Of a stretch of 7,190 nt of DNA, positions 1-6,712 are shown in pieces. Position numbers and translations under genes: made by a program. This DNA comes from Lysobacterales bacterium. GTDB lineage: Bacteria; Pseudomonadota; Gammaproteobacteria; Xanthomonadales; Xanthomonadaceae. The notes below the pieces were generated by a model, which had not been told where the DNA came from, made no database searches, and worked only from the letters and a program-made list of their open reading frames with translations. Where the stretch lies: NCBI GenBank assembly GCA_015655035.1, contig JAATFS010000157.1, positions 1-7,190 of the forward strand, written 5' to 3'. How positions within the stretch are numbered: position 1 is the first letter of the stretch; each line of letters starts with the position of its first letter.

Positions 1-996
1 GCCGGCTGGCGTTCGGCATTGGACCAGGCCGCAGCGATGGGGGCGCTGCAAGCGCACTTCTCCGGCGGCGAGCCGATGCTGCGCAAGGACCTGCCGATGC
101 TGGTCGAGCATGCACGCGAGCTCGGCCTGTACAGCAACCTCATCACCTCCGGCGTGGCCGGCGGCGAACCGATGCTCGACCAGCTGGTGGACGCCGGCCT
201 CGAGCACGTCCAGCTCAGCGTGCAGGACGTAGATCCGGTCGGGGCCGACCGTATTTCCGGCTATCGCGGTAGCCTGGCCAAGAAGGTGGCCTTCGCCCAT
301 GCCACGCGTGCCCGTGGGTTGCCATTGACGCTCAATGCAGTGGTCCATCGGCACAACGCCGAGCGCGTACCGGCAATGATCGCGCTGGCCCTGGAACTGG
401 GCGCGGAGCGCCTGGAAGTGGCGCACACCCAGTACTACGGCTGGGGCCTGCGCAACCGCGCCGCATTGATGCCCAGCCTCGCCCAGGTGGAAGCCACGGT
501 GACGGCGGTGGAACAGGCGCGCATCGCGTTGCAGGACCGCCTCGCCATCGATTTCGTCACCCCCGATTACTACGCGCACCGCCCCAAGTCCTGCATGGGC
601 GGCTGGGGCCAGCGCTTCGTCAACATCTCCCCGCGTGGCGATGTATTGCCGTGCCATGCGGCCGAAACCCTGCCGGGAATGCGTTTCGAGAACCTGAGAG
701 ACCGCGCGCTGGCCGACATCTGGCGCGATGGCGAGGCGTTCGAGCGCTTTCGCGGCACCGCGTGGATGCCCGATACCTGCCAGGCCTGCCCCAAGCGCGA
801 AATCGACTGGGGCGGCTGCCGTTGCCAGGCGCTGGCCCTGAGCGCCGACGCCGCGACCCTGGACCCGGTCTGCGAACGCTCCCCCGACCACGCACGCCTC
901 CAGGCCACCGCCGCGCGCGAGGCCACCGCCCCCGCGCCGGATTTCGTCTATCGCCGTCCCGCCCGGCCCGCCGCCGGCATACCGGCCGTCAAGTGA
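1..996 (+). CDS. pqqE: PqqE, PQQ biosynthesis radical SAM/SPASM enzyme (5' end outside window)
   Basis: PqqE is the cytosolic radical SAM enzyme that, with the peptide chaperone PqqD, joins the Glu and Tyr side chains of the PqqA precursor by a C-C bond, the first committed step of PQQ synthesis. The frame is open from base 1, giving 331 residues and stop TGA at 994-996. The SAM-binding GGEP motif is at window residues 22-25 (HFSGGEP), and the typical QYYGW segment follows mid-protein. The C-terminal SPASM region has seven cysteines, with codons at 592, 652, 778, 787, 817, 823 and 871. As I recall, their spacing matches the auxiliary-cluster cysteines of Methylobacterium PqqE (C248 to C341), and Asp at 805-807 falls where its unusual Asp319 cluster ligand lies. 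That alignment implies about 50 missing N-terminal residues, including the CxxxCxxC cluster. The other pqq genes would be expected just upstream. Identity is very secure. Confidence 0.97.
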   Translation, partial: AGWRSALDQAAAMGALQAHFSGGEPMLRKDLPMLVEHARELGLYSNLITSGVAGGEPMLDQLVDAGLEHVQLSVQDVDPVGADRISGYRGSLAKKVAFAHATRARGLPLTLNAVVHRHNAERVPAMIALALELGAERLEVAHTQYYGWGLRNRAALMPSLAQVEATVTAVEQARIALQDRLAIDFVTPDYYAHRPKSCMGGWGQRFVNISPRGDVLPCHAAETLPGMRFENLRDRALADIWRDGEAFERFRGTAWMPDTCQACPKREIDWGGCRCQALALSADAATLDPVCERSPDHARLQATAAREATAPAPDFVYRRPARPAAGIPAVK

Positions 997-1001
997 ACCT
1001 G

Positions 1002-1029
1002 CTGCTTCCGCTGGCGCAGCGACTACACT
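1002..1029 (+). promoter_or_regulatory. Possible promoter for the secreted-protein gene
   Basis: The 64-base gap after pqqE contains TACACT at 1024-1029, a reasonable -10 hexamer (4 of 6 to consensus). It lies about 31 bases before the ATG at 1061, giving a short leader. The only -35 candidate at suitable spacing, CTGCTT at 1002-1007 (16-base spacer), is poor. No clear Shine-Dalgarno sequence precedes the ATG. Read-through from pqqE is also possible because no terminator is visible in the gap. Confidence 0.3.
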
Positions 1030-1060
1030 AGCGCCCACCCTTCCTTTGCGGACTTCGTCC

Positions 1061-1573
1061 ATGACGTTCTCGCGCGCCGTTCCCGCCGTCCTGTCCGTTG
1101 CGCTTGCCATGGCTTGCGCCACCCCTGCCCTCGCCCAGCGCACCGTTGGCGGCGATGTGCAGACCCAGATGTCCAGCCAGGAATTCAAGGCTGCCGGCCT
1201 GGACAAACTGAGCCCGCAGGAGCTGGCCGTCCTCAACGGCTGGCTGCAAGGCAAGGTCGCCAAGGCAACCGCCGTCGCACTGGAGGACGCCAAGGAACAA
1301 GGCCGCCAGGAAGTCATCGTCAAGAACCGTGGCTTCTTCGACTTCGGCTCCCGCGAACCGATCGAAAGCGCAGTCGTCGGCGAGTTCGCCGGATTCAGCA
1401 AGGGCCGCAAATACATACTGGCCAACGGCCAGGAGTGGGAACAGACCGACGCCACCCCCCTGTCGGCGCGCAAGAGCGCCCCCGCCGTGAAGATCAAGCC
1501 CGGCATCGCCGGGGTCTGGTACATGCAGATCGACGGCTACAACACCATGGCCAAGGTACGCCGCATCAAATAA
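1061..1573 (+). CDS. Small exported protein of unknown function
   Basis: This 170-residue protein has a clear Sec signal peptide: a short N-region with Arg5, a hydrophobic alanine-rich core (residues 6-22) and an ALA|Q cleavage site after residue 25, leaving a mature protein of about 145 residues. Residues 38-63 form a predicted helical segment with the pattern EFKAAGLDKLSPQELAVLNGW. A Lys/Glu/Ala-rich stretch (64-82) follows, then a beta-rich C-terminal part (about 107-170) ending in VRRIK. The 'AAGL-KLSP-EL--LN-WL' pattern plus a C-terminal segment like LANGQEWEQTDATPL is one I associate with small secreted proteins of Xanthomonadaceae, but I know no function for it. ATG at 1061 was chosen because the signal peptide begins there; an in-frame TTG at 1046 would only add five residues. 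It follows pqqE by 64 bases on the same strand, but nothing ties it to PQQ. There are no cysteines in the mature part, so no disulfides or lipobox. Confidence 0.85.
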   Translation: MTFSRAVPAVLSVALAMACATPALAQRTVGGDVQTQMSSQEFKAAGLDKLSPQELAVLNGWLQGKVAKATAVALEDAKEQGRQEVIVKNRGFFDFGSREPIESAVVGEFAGFSKGRKYILANGQEWEQTDATPLSARKSAPAVKIKPGIAGVWYMQIDGYNTMAKVRRIK

Positions 1574-1589
1574 GGGCAGCGTCCTGCCT
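1574..1589. terminator. Weak hairpin between convergent genes
   Basis: The 27-base gap between the two convergent stop codons contains GGCAG (1575-1579), loop CGTC and CTGCC (1584-1588), extendable by one G-U pair. It could serve as a short bidirectional stem, but it lacks a T-tract on either strand, so it is only a tentative terminator. Confidence 0.22.
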
Positions 1590-1600
1590 GCTGTCGAAGA

Positions 1601-2344
1601 TCACCAACGCAACCAGCCGGTGATCGACAGCCGCGATGCCTTCACGAACGGTGCTACCGCGCTGACCAGATGCGGCACCGGCACCTCAAACACGGCCAAG
1701 GTATTGAAGCGGGGAATCAACACCTCATCCACGCGGCCATCGACGCCAATGAACTGTAGTTGCCCGCCGTAATCGGCGGGCCAGTCGCGTGTCAGGCTCA
1801 ATACGTAGGCCGCGATCCGGTTTTTGCCCTCGGCATGGTCGTCGTGCAATGTCAGGAAGTGGCCGCGACGGTAGCGGGTCATCTGCGCGTCGGCGAAAGC
1901 GATACGCTCGCTTCCCGTAACCGCACGCATCAGTTCCACGAACGCGGGGGCGGCCAGCATGTCCCGGGCCCGCCGCACGACAGGGTCTGCCGGCAAATGG
2001 CGATAGTCCGGATCCAGCAACGGATAGCGTTCATACAGGTATTGCATGCCTTCCCGCGCCTGCGCGCCGACCAGCTCCTCCAGTTCCACCCACTGGCCCG
2101 GCGCGAGCAGATCCATCTGCGCGGAATCGAAGTTGCGGTGACGTCCACCGGCGATGGTCACCAACGCCCACTGCTCCCATTCCAGCATCCGCTGGCGCAG
2201 CGACTCGGCGAACACCGGCTCGAGCACGTTCTCGATCACCACGCGCCGCCGTTCGGAAAATCGCGCTGCCAGCAACGACAGGTCGGGACGTGCACCAAGC
2301 GGTATCGGCAGCGTAGCGGCAGACGCGTATTGATCGATCGACAT
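1601..2344 (-). CDS. 2-oxoglutarate/Fe(II)-dependent oxygenase, Tpa1/OGFOD1-like prolyl hydroxylase family
   Basis: This is a 247-residue cytosolic protein with the complete iron and co-substrate set of the 2OG dioxygenase fold: HxD at His167/Asp169 (segment LTLHDDH), distal His225 (VPHLVS) and 2OG-binding Arg238 (RLSITGW). The spacing and flanking text (NRIAAYVLSL, then YGGQL, then PRFN and F-V-P--H) resemble the catalytic domain of yeast Tpa1 and human OGFOD1, which hydroxylate a proline of ribosomal protein uS12. The second, non-catalytic domain of those enzymes is absent. The first ~140 residues carry no motif I recognise. Target protein is unknown; prolyl hydroxylation is inferred from family only. 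ATG at 2342-2344 was preferred over ATG at 2393-2395 or GTG at 2420-2422 because a -10-like TATAGT sits inside those extensions and an AGG lies 7 bases upstream. It lies 102 bases downstream of hrpA on the same strand and converges on the exported-protein gene. Confidence 0.88.
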   Translation of the reverse strand: MSIDQYASAATLPIPLGARPDLSLLAARFSERRRVVIENVLEPVFAESLRQRMLEWEQWALVTIAGGRHRNFDSAQMDLLAPGQWVELEELVGAQAREGMQYLYERYPLLDPDYRHLPADPVVRRARDMLAAPAFVELMRAVTGSERIAFADAQMTRYRRGHFLTLHDDHAEGKNRIAAYVLSLTRDWPADYGGQLQFIGVDGRVDEVLIPRFNTLAVFEVPVPHLVSAVAPFVKASRLSITGWLRW

Positions 2345-2362
2345 GAAGGAACCTGAGCAATG

Positions 2363-2392
2363 CAGTGCACTGGCGACTATAAAGCCACTGGC
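2363..2392. repeat. Palindrome and direct repeats around the oxygenase -10 element
   Basis: The promoter region holds a perfect 10-base palindrome CAGTGCACTG (2363-2372), and the heptamer CACTGGC occurs twice (2368-2374 and 2386-2392), one copy on each side of the TATAGT box with an 18-base period. The second copy is itself within GCCACTGGC, a 4+1+4 inverted repeat. The arrangement could be an operator, but the elements are short. Confidence 0.35.
2376..2381 (-). promoter_or_regulatory. -10-like element (TATAGT) of the oxygenase gene
   Basis: Read on the minus strand, TATAGT matches the sigma-70 -10 consensus at five of six positions and lies 31 bases before the chosen ATG at 2344, placing transcription start near 2369. 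No convincing -35 hexamer lies 16-18 bases upstream, so an activator may be needed or the match may be chance. Confidence 0.4.
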
Positions 2393-2428
2393 CATGCATC
2401 GCCCCCGATTCCTCCCGCGCACGCGATC

Positions 2429-2443
2429 TTCCTGAGGCAGGAA
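2429..2443 (-). terminator. Hairpin just after hrpA stop codon
   Basis: A perfect 6-base inverted repeat, TTCCTG and CAGGAA with a 3-base loop, begins three bases past the hrpA TAA. It may be a 3' stabilising stem or weak terminator. No T-run follows on the minus strand, so efficient intrinsic termination is doubtful and read-through into the oxygenase gene is possible. Confidence 0.33.
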
Positions 2444-2446
2444 CCG

Positions 2447-5400
2447 TTACTTGCCGCCGCGCAACGCCGCCACCCGCTGCGCAAGCTTCTTGGCCGAGAT
2501 CCCTGCCCTGGCCCCCAGCTCCTGAGCGAACATCGACACCCGCAACTCCTCCAGATCCCAGCGCAATCCCTGCCACTGCGGCTTGGCTCTTGACGGCTGC
2601 TCGACGGCCTCCAGCGCATCCACGAACGGCTTGATTTCCAGCATGCGCGCCTGATCCCGCGAAGGATCGCGCTTGGCCCGTTCGGTGCGCAGGATCATCG
2701 CCTTCAAATAACGTGGAAACTGCGCCAACGCACCGGCCGGCGTATCGCGAAGGAAACCCGGGTGAATCAGTCCGGCCAATTGCCGCTCCATGTCGTCCAG
2801 GTTGCCGCGCGCCCAGCCCATCAACGGTGCGTCCAGCAGCGGCTTGAGTTCGGCCACCGCCGACAGGATGCTCTCGGCCAGTTTGAGCCGCGCCATCGCC
2901 TCGCCGAACAATTGCTTGGCGGCGGCATCGCGGCGCTGCGCGAAGGCGGCGGGGTCGCGAATGTCCTCCAGCCCACCGTCGAGGACCGCGTTCAATCCCG
3001 CATCGACCAGATCGCCGCGCAGACGCTCCTGCGACTCGATCGCCGCGTACAGCAAACCGGTCTTGGGCGACACCGGCAACTGCTTGCGCGCCTGCTTGAT
3101 CTTGTCGGCCAACGCGATTTCCAGCAACCTGCGCACCCCACCCGGGTGCGCTTCGGCCGCTTCGGCGCGATCGGCGAAGATGCGCAACGACACCGCCTCG
3201 TCCTCGTCCACCAGTGCCGGATACGCCGGCACCCCAGCCTCGCCAGGCACCTGCACCGGGATCGGCGCGGTTGGGAAATCGCGCAGCCCTTCGGCCGCCA
3301 GCTGCCGCCCGGCGCGTGCGGCGAAAGCATGGCCGGCGCGATCGCCGAAGCGCGCACGCAAGCCATCCAGATCGCGCGATGTCGCCAGCACCTTGCCATG
3401 CTCATCGTGCACGCGCAGGTTCATGCGCAAATGCGGCTCCAGCGCCGCCTCGTCGAAATCGATCGCGGCCACCGGCGAGCCGGTCGCCCGCGACAGGAAG
3501 CGGGCCAACTCGCCGCGGATGTCGTCGGCCGACGGCAGGGCGAACGCTTCGTAGAACGCACGCCCGAAATCCGGCGCGGGCACATAATTGCGGCGCTGCG
3601 CCTTGGGCAGGCTGCGGATCAACGCGGCCGCCTTGTCGGCGACGAACCCCGGCGCCAGCCACGACAGTCGTGTCGCGTCCAGCGCATTGAGCAGGTGCAA
3701 CGGCACCTCCAGCGTCACCCCATCGTCCTCGGCGCCCGGCTCGAAACGATAGTGCAACGCCAAGCGTGCATCGCCCAGCGGGAAATACTTGGGATAGCGA
3801 TCGGCCTCGCTGCCTTCGCCGGGCAACAGGTCCGACAGCGACCAGCTCAGCGCACGGCGTTTTTCCGCCGGCAGCGTCTTCCACCAGGCATCCAGCGCCG
3901 AGGCGGAATGCAGCTCCGGGGGAAGACGATCCAGGTACCAGCGCGCCTGCCAGTCTTCGTCGGCGACGATCCCGGCACGCCGCAGCTTGGCTTCTTCCTC
4001 CCGCGCCTGTTCCAGCACTTTGAGGTTGTCGGCGACAACGCTGGCACGGGTGTTGATCTCGCCCGTCACCAGGCCTTGCCGTACGAACAGGTCATGCGCC
4101 GCCACCGGGTCGATGCGGCCGTAGTGCACCGGCTTCTTCGGCGCCAGCACCAACCCGAACAGGCTGATCTGTTCGGAGGCCACGGCCTGGCCCTGGGCGC
4201 GCGACCAATGCGGGTCGAAATGCTTGCGCGACAGCAGGTGCGGCAACTCGGCGATCACCCAGTCCGGCTCGATCGCCGCATTGGTCAGGCCCCACACTTT
4301 CTGCGTGTCCAGCAACGTGGCCGCAAGCACCCAGGGCGGCGGCTTCTTGGCCAGCGCCGAGCCGGGAAACAGCAGGAAGCGCCGTTGCCGCGCGGCCAGG
4401 AAATCGCCTTTCTCGGTGCGGTGTCCCACCTGGGTCGGCAAGCCGGCGATCAATGCGCGGTGCAGCGCCTGGTAGGCCGCCGCACGCTCGCGCTCGCTGG
4501 AATCGGGAGCCGCTGCACTTTCCTGGCCGGTCGCATCGGCATTCCGGGAATCCCCCAGAGAAAGCGAACCAGACCCAGCTTCCGGCTTCTTGCCCTCGCG
4601 CGCCAGCCGCGCAGCACGATGCAGTTGCCCACGCGTGGCGCGCACCGTGGCCGCAGCCGCGTCGCTGCGTGCCGGTGCGCGCGCGCCGGCCAATAGCGGT
4701 GCCAGCATGCTGCCGCTGGACTCCTCGCTCCACCCCAGCTCCTCGCACAGCATGCGCAACTGGCGGTGCAGCTCACGCCACTCGCGCATGCGCAGGAACC
4801 CAAGGAAATGCCGGCCGCACCAATCGCGCAACTTCGACTGCGTGAGTTCTTCGTGGGCCTGCCGATAAGCCTCCCACAGCCGCAGAATGCCGACGAACTC
4901 CGAACGCGCGTCGGCGAAGATCGCGTGCGCGTTGTCGGCGGCTTCGCGCGCCTCGGGCGGTCGCTCGCGTGGATCCTGGATCCCCAGAAACGCGGCGATC
5001 ACCGTCATCTCGCGCAGGCAGCCCTGCTGCTGCGCGGCCACCAACATCCGCGCTAGCTTCACGTCCACCGGCAATCGCGCCATCTGGCGTCCGATCGCGG
5101 TGAGCTTGCGCTCGCCGTCGATCGCGCCCAGCTCCAGCAGTTGCTGCCAGCCATCGGCTACCGCGCGTTCGTCCGGTGCCTCCAGGAATGGGAAATTCTC
5201 GATAATCCGCGACGAATCTGCTGCCTGCGTCGCCGATGCGCGCCCGGCCGGGGACGCTGCACGGCCCTCGAACCGCCCCAGCCCCAGCTGCAACATGCGC
5301 AGGATCACCCCCGCCAGCGACGAGCGCCGGATTTCCGGATCGGTGAATGCCGGCCGCGACGCGAAGTCGGCCTCCGAGTACAGCCGGTAGCAGATGCCTT

Positions 5401-6634
5401 CGGCAATACGACCGCACCGGCCCATGCGCTGGTTGGCGCTGGCCTGGGAGATCGGTTCGATGTGCAGCCGGTCCAGCTTCTGTCGCGGGCTGTAGCGCTT
5501 GACCCGCGCATAGCCCGGATCGACCACGTAGCGGATGCGCGGCACCGTCAGCGAGGTCTCGGCGACATTGGTCGCCAGCACCAGCCGCCGCTTCGGCCCC
5601 GGATTGAAGACCCGATCCTGGTCACCGGTAGACAAGCGCGCATACAGCGGCACCACTTCGGTCTCGCGGTACTTACGACGCTCCAGTGCCTGGTGCGCAT
5701 CGCGGATCTCACGTTCGCCCGGCAGGAACATCAACACGTCGCCGCGCGGGTCGAGCCGGGTGATCTCGTCGATCGCCGCCACGATGGCATCGTTGACCGT
5801 GCGCTCGCCCTCGCGCGCCTCTTCCTCCTCGCCTCCGTCGCCCTCCAGCGGGCGATAGCGCACCTCGACCGGATAGGTGCGGCCTTCCACGTCGATCACC
5901 GGCGCATCATCGAAATGTTGGGAGAAGCGCGCGGTATCGATCGTGGCCGAGGTCACGATCAGCTTGAGGTCCGGACGCTTGCGCAGCAACTGCTTCAGAT
6001 AGCCCAGCAGGAAATCGATGTTCAGGCTGCGCTCGTGCGCCTCGTCGACGATGAGGGTGTCGTAGGCCGACAACCAGCGGTCGCTGGCGATCTCCGCCAA
6101 CAAGATGCCGTCGGTCATGAACTTGATCTGCGAGTTCTCGCCCACCCGATCGGTAAAACGCACCTGGAAACCCACCGTGGTCCCCAACGGCGTGCGCAAT
6201 TCCTCGGCCACCCGCGTGGCCACCGCGCGGGCGGCGATCCACCGCGGCTGGGTGCAGCCGATCATGCCCGCAGCGCCACGCCCTCCGGCCAGGCACAGCT
6301 TCGGCAGCTGGGTGGGCTTGCCCGAACCGGTCTCGCCGGCAATCACCACCACTTGATGGTCCTTGATAAGCTCGATGATGCGTGTTGCCTCGCGCGCAAT
6401 CGGCAGCTGCTCATCCAGGGTGATCGCCGGCTGTGCTTGCAGCCGCGCCTGACGCCGGGCAATGGACGCTTGCACGGCCTGCTCGAAAGCCTCGCGCAAC
6501 TTGCGGTCGCCGGGTTGCCCCCGCCAGCGCGACAACAGGCCGAGCAAGCGGCCACGATCGCGAGTCAGTCCACTGTCGATGGCAGCACGCGCTTCACGCA
6601 ATCCGCTGTCGGGTTTTGGTTCAATAGAAAGCAT
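2447..6634 (-). CDS. hrpA: HrpA, DEAH-box ATP-dependent RNA helicase with non-canonical Walker A
   Basis: HrpA is a cytosolic 3'-5' RNA helicase. The E. coli enzyme (about 1300 residues) is known for daa fimbrial mRNA processing and has been reported to act on stalled ribosomes. It is unrelated to the Hrp type III secretion genes. This protein has 1395 residues from ATG 6634; a TTG one codon upstream is possible, and there is no strong Shine-Dalgarno. In order: N-terminal helical segment; RecA1 with Walker A at 100-108, motif Ia TQPRW at 128-132, DEAH at 197-200 and SAT at 229-231; RecA2 with LATNVAETSL near 353 and motif VI QRMGRCGR at 402-409; winged-helix/HA2 region about 480-600; OB-fold region; and a long C-terminal DUF3418-type region to GGK at the end. 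Two near-invariant positions are altered: Walker A reads GETGSGKPT and motif Ia ends in Trp132 instead of Arg. Two inserts relative to E. coli lie at about 454-480 and 649-715. The frame is otherwise intact. Confidence 0.95.
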   Translation of the reverse strand: MLSIEPKPDSGLREARAAIDSGLTRDRGRLLGLLSRWRGQPGDRKLREAFEQAVQASIARRQARLQAQPAITLDEQLPIAREATRIIELIKDHQVVVIAGETGSGKPTQLPKLCLAGGRGAAGMIGCTQPRWIAARAVATRVAEELRTPLGTTVGFQVRFTDRVGENSQIKFMTDGILLAEIASDRWLSAYDTLIVDEAHERSLNIDFLLGYLKQLLRKRPDLKLIVTSATIDTARFSQHFDDAPVIDVEGRTYPVEVRYRPLEGDGGEEEEAREGERTVNDAIVAAIDEITRLDPRGDVLMFLPGEREIRDAHQALERRKYRETEVVPLYARLSTGDQDRVFNPGPKRRLVLATNVAETSLTVPRIRYVVDPGYARVKRYSPRQKLDRLHIEPISQASANQRMGRCGRIAEGICYRLYSEADFASRPAFTDPEIRRSSLAGVILRMLQLGLGRFEGRAASPAGRASATQAADSSRIIENFPFLEAPDERAVADGWQQLLELGAIDGERKLTAIGRQMARLPVDVKLARMLVAAQQQGCLREMTVIAAFLGIQDPRERPPEAREAADNAHAIFADARSEFVGILRLWEAYRQAHEELTQSKLRDWCGRHFLGFLRMREWRELHRQLRMLCEELGWSEESSGSMLAPLLAGARAPARSDAAAATVRATRGQLHRAARLAREGKKPEAGSGSLSLGDSRNADATGQESAAAPDSSERERAAAYQALHRALIAGLPTQVGHRTEKGDFLAARQRRFLLFPGSALAKKPPPWVLAATLLDTQKVWGLTNAAIEPDWVIAELPHLLSRKHFDPHWSRAQGQAVASEQISLFGLVLAPKKPVHYGRIDPVAAHDLFVRQGLVTGEINTRASVVADNLKVLEQAREEEAKLRRAGIVADEDWQARWYLDRLPPELHSASALDAWWKTLPAEKRRALSWSLSDLLPGEGSEADRYPKYFPLGDARLALHYRFEPGAEDDGVTLEVPLHLLNALDATRLSWLAPGFVADKAAALIRSLPKAQRRNYVPAPDFGRAFYEAFALPSADDIRGELARFLSRATGSPVAAIDFDEAALEPHLRMNLRVHDEHGKVLATSRDLDGLRARFGDRAGHAFAARAGRQLAAEGLRDFPTAPIPVQVPGEAGVPAYPALVDEDEAVSLRIFADRAEAAEAHPGGVRRLLEIALADKIKQARKQLPVSPKTGLLYAAIESQERLRGDLVDAGLNAVLDGGLEDIRDPAAFAQRRDAAAKQLFGEAMARLKLAESILSAVAELKPLLDAPLMGWARGNLDDMERQLAGLIHPGFLRDTPAGALAQFPRYLKAMILRTERAKRDPSRDQARMLEIKPFVDALEAVEQPSRAKPQWQGLRWDLEELRVSMFAQELGARAGISAKKLAQRVAALRGGK

Positions 6635-6652
6635 CAATCGTTAGACCAGGAA

Positions 6653-6667
6653 TATTGAATTTCAATA
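6653..6667. repeat. Perfect inverted repeat in hrpA/dps intergenic region
   Basis: TATTGAA-T-TTCAATA is a perfect 7-base inverted repeat around a single central T. It lies about 20 bases from the hrpA start and 54 from the dps start, a good position for a regulator acting on one or both genes. No T-run makes it terminator-like, so an operator is the likelier role. Confidence 0.5.
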
Positions 6668-6669
6668 AA

Positions 6670-6692
6670 TCGCATATTGCGACTATTGTGAC
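6670..6692. repeat. Overlapping tandem repeat and short inverted repeat upstream of dps
   Basis: TATTGCGAC (6675-6683) is followed immediately by TATTGTGAC (6684-6692), an 8-of-9 tandem repeat. The first copy overlaps the inverted repeat TCGCA-TAT-TGCGA (6670-6682). TATTG also begins the palindrome at 6653, so the pentamer occurs three times in 36 bases. These look like binding half-sites, but the regulator is unknown. Confidence 0.4.
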
Positions 6693-6707
6693 GTCCTATC
6701 ACCACGC

Positions 6708-6712
6708 AGGGA
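6708..6712 (+). promoter_or_regulatory. dps ribosome binding site
   Basis: AGGGA sits eight bases before the ATG at 6721, a good Shine-Dalgarno match and spacing. It fixes the dps start and hence the lysine-rich N-terminal tail. It is the clearest ribosome binding site in the window. Confidence 0.75.

Noticed and set aside
1760..2356. Plus-strand open frame of 198 codons opposite the oxygenase gene
   Set aside because: The minus-strand reading has a complete HxD-His-Arg oxygenase signature; the opposite reading shows no motif and has shadow-type composition.
2345..2422. N-terminal extension of the oxygenase to ATG 2395 or GTG 2422
   Set aside because: The extension would contain the -10-like TATAGT and the repeats, and the extra residues look unlike a domain start. 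ATG at 2344 has an AGG at suitable spacing.
2762..4696. Antisense open frame of 644 codons inside hrpA (plus strand)
   Set aside because: Its codon position 1 faces the hrpA wobble position, so it is interrupted only where hrpA uses TTA, CTA or TCA codons, which are very rare in this GC-rich gene. The product is Arg/Gln/His-rich with no recognisable domain, while hrpA on the other strand is certain.
2447..6634. Possible link of this hrpA to the Xanthomonas Hrp type III secretion cluster
   Set aside because: The name is shared only by chance. The protein is a DEAH-box helicase with DUF3418-type C-terminus, and no secretion genes are present.
5141..6658. Antisense open frame of 505 codons over the hrpA 5' end
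   Set aside because: Same frame relationship to hrpA as the 2762-4696 frame, hence the same codon-bias explanation. It begins at no visible ribosome binding site and has no family features.
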